From assembly GCF_015832195.1 (NCBI RefSeq), contig NC_052031.1:7503850-7567849 (forward strand): DNA of 64,000 nt. The letters run 5' to 3'. The notes under the pieces are model-generated. The model had not been told where the DNA came from and searched no databases. It saw only the letters and a program-made list of their open reading frames with translations. The stretch is from Motacilla alba alba (lineage: Eukaryota; Chordata; Aves; Passeriformes; Motacillidae). Each line of letters opens with the position of its first letter. Within the stretch, counting starts at the first letter, position 1. Both the position numbers and the translations under genes were made by a program. Positions 50,231-64,000 of the stretch are shown in pieces.

Positions 50231-52560
50231 TGGTATTAACAGTTCCCAAGTGTAAAACTTGAACTTCTTAGCTGATGTTATGTAGAATGCTTTCAGTTGT
50301 TATGCTCTGATTTTTAGTTAGGATTCTATAGGAGGACTGCAGTTCCACAGAGCATTTGTAAATATGGAATTGTCAGAAGAAACATTTGCTGTTTGTTTTC
50401 ATTACAGAAATTTGGCAGTCATGGCTGAAACAAGTTGCTGGCTACAGTTTGGAAATAGATAGCAAAAGGTTAAGGAGAGCAGCCCAGTCTAACAAAGCCA
50501 GTGCATTGTGGAGATATGCTCTGTTATCTGTTAGGTGCAGAAGAGCCCTGGGATTGATGTATGTTCACAACTGGTTTTGGTTAAATTTTTACATACTGTG
50601 TCTTTTTTACCTAGTGACAGACTTCTAAGATACTAGGTAGGCCTGTATTTTCTGGTTGCAAAAATGTTAACTTCAGTGAAGTTAGACTAGGGGTGAGTAT
50701 ACCCATTTGCTGTAGACATTTGTAAGATGTTCTTGAATGTAAAGGCTGAGAAATGTGCTGTTCTTCAGCTGCTTGAGTCATCTTTTTTTTTTTTTTTTTT
50801 TTTCCTGATCATCTTAAAGTTATCTCAATGTATTCGTAACATTTGCTAAGTTTTGCTTGGCTTCAGAACCACTGAAGAGCAGTTGAGGTGGGTAATGAGT
50901 GGAGTTACAGCCAAGATCCATGCTATAGGGATGATCCACGTGCTTTTTTCTCATGGATTCAGAGCTTGTAAAACTTGCCTATTGCTTTACCAGTCATGTG
51001 AATGTTGACAGGGTCAGGCAGAATAATGTTGCTCCAGAAATGGATGCTCCATAGCTGGATGCTGGCTATGTATCATAGGTCAGCTAGTTACCTTTATAAG
51101 GTGCACAGCTGTTGGCTCAGGTGAATGAAGTCAAGTACCTAGCATGTCACTGTTTACTTAATTTGTTAGAAAATGCCTTAAATTCCATGTTAATTATTAG
51201 CACTTCAAAAAGAGCATTTCAAGGTTGTTTCTTAAGAAGCACAGTTGCATTTGTACTGAAGATCTGGCTCTTTGGTAGCAAATGACATTTTATATGCTAC
51301 TAGCCAAAATCAGTTTTACACTTTTGGTGAAGAGCATGGGCTGCTGAAAATGCTGTGTGAGTTTTTAATCTACAATACAGATGTTGAAATAGAGACTTTA
51401 TATTGCTTAATAAATAGGAAGAAGTTTGCTTAGATTTAAAAGTATTTGATGTGATCAGGCTAACCTGTATCCACAGTTGATAAATGCTGAATCTCATCAG
51501 TTTTTATCATGCCATATCTCTAATGAATTTTTTTTAATTTAAAGTTTTAAGTGGAATGTGGAGCTTTAATGTCAGCAAACTCTAGATGATCTTGCATCAT
51601 TTGGAGTCATTAGTGCTTTCCCTTGCGTGTAGCTGAAATGAGCAGTGCATTCCGTGTGGATGGAACCTGCAGTCTCCAGCTCCTTCATCCGCCGCAGCCT
51701 GCGCTGTCCCTGCAGGAGGGAGCAGCTGCGGCAGAGATGGATTCCTTACTCCAGGCAGGCCCCGGGCTCTGTCTCTCCCCAGGCCCAGTTTGATTTAAAT
51801 ATTGCAAGCAGATGCATTTTAGAAGGTGACAGTTGTGGCAGTTGTACTGGAGTGCGGTGTCTGCCTTTCCCAGAGGCAGAGAATGTTGTCACCAGCACTG
51901 GAATAACGCTGCTGTTTGTTAAGGATACGTGTGTTATCTTCTGCCATGAATAAAGAACTGTTAATTTATGTTCTGGGAGGTAGCAGTATTTTGTATTTAT
52001 TTGAAGGAAACACATGAATCCAGTTTCCAACATAGGAGCCTTGAACAGTATTTTATATTTACATATTCACAGTGTATTTGGATTGCAGTCAATGAATTAG
52101 CTTAATGGAACACTGTCACTTTTAAAACTCCCTTTACTGTTTTTATGAGTTTGGCAGAAAATTGCCAAACTGGAAATGGAGAAATAGCTGTTTTCAATTT
52201 CTTAGGGAAGCTAAACCAGCCCAGCTTCTGCCTTTGTTTTGCTGTGTGGTCCATTGGCATCGTCATGGTCACCAATTCAGTCCTGTGTATGCACTTCTTG
52301 GGGGCTGGTAACCTGTGGCCTGCCCTCCAGCTGTTCTTTTTTTGTTGGTTCTGTTTTTTGTAGCAAAACTAAAGCTGCAAGATCACCTGTAAGAAAAGCT
52401 ATTGTATATTTATTTAATCTCCAAGTTAAGTCAATCTTTTGATTATTTTTAATGTATGTTTTAGGAACTGTATTAGAATATGCAGTTTGTAAGCTCAGGA
52501 ACATTTTCTTTTCATACCGTGTCATCTCTAGTATTGCTGTCTTCCTATAGTTTTTGATAA

Positions 52561-52566
52561 AATAAA
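52561..52566 (+). terminator. SUV39H2: Distal candidate polyadenylation signal for SUV39H2
   Basis: AATAAA in an AT-rich context, 3.85 kb after the stop codon. One of several candidates (others at 49416, 51409 and 51949). Offered as the last plausible signal before the convergent neighbour. Confidence 0.35.
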
Positions 52567-53876
52567 TTAAATTTAGTTTTTCTCTTGCTGTTGTCATTTT
52601 TTAAAAAAATTAGCCTGTCAAAGTTAGTTATAGCATTTGCTTTAAGACTGCAACCTCTTAATTCCTGGCTTGTACCCAAATTTTCTAGGAGTGTAAGGAC
52701 TCCAGCAGAGGGACCATGAGGAAGTGATGTGTTTTCAGTTTAGGGCTGGTGAGAACTGGTATAAATTTACACTTGCTTGAACAGACTGGATTCCTGTATA
52801 TTTGAGCATCCTGGTAAGGGCAGCCTTGACCTTACATGCACAGTTTTCAGATATGAAATGAGCCAAAAGAAGAGGGTCTGTTTTGTCTGACTTTATTCAC
52901 AGAGGTAGTTGCACGCACTCAGGCTTACCAAAAAACGCCCAAAGTTGGTAGATCACATTTGGAATTTAGGTTAACAAATCCCACAAACAGCAGGAAAGGT
53001 AACAGTGGAGAAATACACAGATCTTTAATATCCTTAGAATCATACACAGATTATAGCAATGCTTTGTCCCTCCTGCCTCTGTTCCCTGTGGCAGAATGCT
53101 GGTTGGTTTCACATTCACATGTTACTAAACATGGCACAACAACGGAAGGCACACTCGGAGGAGAGGGATGTTGTGCTAAATTATGTTTAATTCTTTGGGA
53201 CTTAAGACCATGGATGGAAAACCTCAGGGATTTTTAGATGACTTCTGTGGTTTAGATATTTTGTAGGCACTTCAGTTTAGGAAAAACTTGAATTATGTTT
53301 CTATGTCAGAAGCTAAGAATTTTGGCAGTTATGATGGCACGTGTGCACGGAGAATATATTGTCTTGATTTAAAACAGTGAAGTCTACAGCGTGTTGCAGA
53401 GGAGGTGAAGTTTTGTAGTACAAGAGCCTGTCTGAGATAGCAGGTTAACATCTGTGGCTGAGTTACTGGCCAGAGCAGGACAGGGCTGGTAACTTGGGAA
53501 CCACAGGACTTTAAGTTTTTCTGAAGAACAATTCAGAACAAACCAGAACACAGAGGAAGTGATGACAAGTGGTTTGCAACGAGCTGGATGTGAAGCATAG
53601 ACAGCAGTCTGCAGTACCTAACTCAGGAGTTAAAGCTCAGTGTAAAGAGAGACTTTTTGAAATTAACAGTTTGATTTCAAACAAATTAAAACCCCCTCCC
53701 AACCTCAGTAATTCTCTAATCTGTTCTGCAGTTATTTTTAAAAATAACTGCAGTGAGTACTGATTAAATTGTTATAATAATGATAAACAATGGTAATAGG
53801 GTTAAAGCCAAATTACAACTGCCTTGTTTGCATGGTCATACTTAGGTCTTCCTCCCCACAGTTAACAGTGTGCTAT

Positions 53877-53882
53877 TTTATT
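53877..53882 (-). terminator. DCLRE1C: DCLRE1C polyadenylation signal
   Basis: TTTATT on the + strand is AATAAA on the minus strand, about 370 bases after the DCLRE1C stop codon. It is the first such signal downstream of the gene. A second one lies at 52892-52897. Confidence 0.6.
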
Positions 53883-54251
53883 AAAACCTGAGATCACATT
53901 ACAAAGGCAAACTCTTAGAGCTCATGATAAACACTAAATTTCATTTAGTGTCCTACCCTTAGTTTTGTCTGGTCTATTTTTTGTCTACTTACAGTCCTGG
54001 AGAATTGAACCTTGGGAGGTAGGCTTTTACTGTCCCTCCTGGGAATATTTTCTGAATATTTCCTTTTCAGTATTTCATGGAAGGAACAATAAAGGTACAC
54101 AGGCTGCAAATTCCTGGTACTGACAGTAAAATACTTGTGAATAAAGCATGACTCAGCATAGCTGCAGACAGTAACAGCAGGAAAGAGAAAAATAATTCAG
54201 GTATTAATAGATATGTTGGTATTACCACAAGGTAATCAGTTATACCTGCTC

Positions 54252-62566
<8,315 letters not shown>

Positions 62567-63009
62567 CTGTGAGGAGACAAAAAACACAGATAAGGGTTTT
62601 TTAAAGCAGACATGAGGAACAATCTAACGACACATCAGCACCTGGCACCCAGGACATCAAACCCTGCCCTCAGAAACCTCTCGTGCGAGGAGACCTGCAG
62701 AGCTGGAAGCCTGCAGGCTTCTCCTCAGCACAGCAAACCCAAACCTACCCCTGTGTGCCCCCGCCTGCACGGTTTGGTGCAGACACAAATGCAGTGTGTG
62801 GTACGTGGTCGTAACCTAGCTGCTTGTTTCTCCAGCCCTGCACACACCCCCGGAACAGGCATTTGGGACAGTCAGCACACAGCAGAACACAGAATACTCC
62901 TTATGAAACTTGAGCTGATGCACAGAGTCCTGATGAACAAAGAGATTCTCTGCTTGCGTCAGAGGAGATGCAATATCTACTCTAATAAATCAAAGAGAGC
63001 CTAGGAACT

Positions 63010-63360
63010 GGTCCACAACCATTGCCACATTTAGTCATCCTCATGGTGAAAAAGATGTCCCTTGCCCTTTCTTTATGCGCTTCCATGAAAAGCCTGGCTC
63101 CATCTCCTCCACTCCTACCTGCAAGCAGTGATAAATGATTGTCTCCTTCTCCTAGGGCTGAAGATATCCAGCTCTCTCAGCCTCTCCTCACACATCACAG
63201 GGCCCTGGCCCCAGACCAGCGTGCTGATGCTGACCAAAACACCTATCAATTTACCATCCAGGGGAGCCCAGGGCTGGACACAGTACCCCAGAAAAGTCTC
63301 ACAGATGCTGGCCAGAGGGGAATAACTATCTGCCTCAAACTGCTGGCTACCTGCTTGCTT
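63010..63360 (-). mobile_element. CR1 LINE fragment in upstream DCLRE1C intron
   Basis: Read in reverse it holds the CR1 segment around 'GAGAGGCTGAGAGAGCTGG' and 'CTTCAGCCCTAGGAGAAGGA', followed by a 3' portion. Frames are broken. Limits are approximate. Confidence 0.78.
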
Positions 63361-63449
63361 ATACACCTCAGAGAGCACAGCTGGTCCCTTCACTGCACAG
63401 GCACAGCACTGTCTCTGTGTAACAACACATCCAAGGAGTAACAGAGAGA

Positions 63450-64000
63450 TCCTCATGAAGCTCATGAACATCGTGGAGTTCAACAAAACCAAGTGTACCT
63501 GAGTCTGGGTGACCCCTAGTATCGAAACAGGCTGGGGTAATAGCAGCCCTGCAGAAGACTTTGGGGTGCTGGTGGATGGACATGAGCCAGCAGCGTGCAC
63601 ATGCAGCCCAGAAAGCCAATCTTAATGTGGGCTGCATCCCCAGCAGTGCAGGCAGCAGGACAAGGCAGGGGGTTCTGCTCCACTCCTGTGAGCCCCACCT
63701 GCAGCGCTGCAGCCAGCTCCGGGGGGCCCAGCACAGGAAGGACAGGGACCTGCGGGAGCAATTCCAGAGACCAGCAGGATGCTCAGAGGGCTGGAGCACC
63801 TCTGCTATGAAGGCACGGCTGAGATAGCCAGGGTTCTTCAGCCTAGAGAAGAGAAAATTCTGGAGGGACATTTGTGCTACCATTTGATATTTAAAAGGGG
63901 CTTTTAAGAATTATAGAGGGGGGCTTTCTACAAGGGGACAAGGGGAGCTGACTTCAACTTGAAAGGGAGCAGGTCTAGATGAGGTACAAGGAAGAAGTTT
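63450..64000 (+). mobile_element. CR1 LINE fragment running off the right edge
   Basis: Plus-strand CR1: 'TTGGGGTGCTGGTGGATGGA', 'AGCCAGCAGCGTGCACATGC', 'CAGCTCCGGGGGGCCCAGCA', 'GGCACGGCTGAGATAGCCAG', then 'TACAAGGGGACAAGGGGAGC' and 'TACAAGGAAGAAGTTT' at the window end. These correspond to the end of the reverse-transcriptase ORF and the 3' part of CR1. It lies opposite in orientation to the CR1 at 63010-63360. Confidence 0.85.

Larger units (their letters stand above)
48712..53876. other. SUV39H2 3' UTR and convergent intergenic region
   Basis: No further coding exon recognised. Candidate plus-strand polyadenylation signals are AATAAA at 49016 (inside a CR1), 49416, 51409, 51949 and 52561; which one is used cannot be told. 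If a distal signal is used, two CR1 copies would be transcribed as 3' UTR. A T-run lies near 50785-50803. Open frames here are short and lack domains. Confidence 0.55.

Overview
This is vertebrate nuclear DNA, most likely from a bird and probably a passerine. It has intron-split genes with GT-AG junctions, CpG-rich promoters, many CR1 retroposon fragments in both orientations, and LTR elements of a kind I associate with songbird genomes. There are no bacterial-style operons, no CRISPR arrays and no tRNA or rRNA genes that I can see.

Layout. Positions 1-28,080 are gene-poor. They hold CR1 copies, one LTR near 12 kb, two related LTRs near 26.4-27.8 kb and simple repeats. The only possible coding exon there is on the minus strand at 2.2-2.7 kb and may belong to a neighbouring gene. 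HSPA14 (28,206-39,109, + strand) is complete: 14 coding exons, 505 codons. SUV39H2 (40,670-48,711, + strand) is complete: 6 coding exons, 407 codons. DCLRE1C/Artemis (54,252-62,566, - strand) is partial: the last 12 coding exons are present, and the first exons lie beyond the right edge. SUV39H2 and DCLRE1C converge tail to tail. HSPA14 and SUV39H2 run head to tail, about 1.5 kb apart. The order HSPA14-SUV39H2-DCLRE1C matches the human 10p13 block.

The three genes share no pathway. HSPA14 is a ribosome-associated Hsp70-like chaperone, SUV39H2 writes H3K9 methylation, and DCLRE1C is the end-processing nuclease of NHEJ and V(D)J recombination. All exon boundaries were placed by reading splice sites and requiring the frame to carry across each junction; every junction listed is in phase. 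I saw no undescribed biological system. The more unusual points are a possible alternative coding exon at 2.2 kb, apparent absence of CDNF beside HSPA14, an LTR-CR1-LTR block next to the HSPA14 promoter, a precisely readable CR1-in-CR1 insertion, and an open reading frame from SUV39H2 exon 3 into intron 3 that runs through a CR1 fragment.
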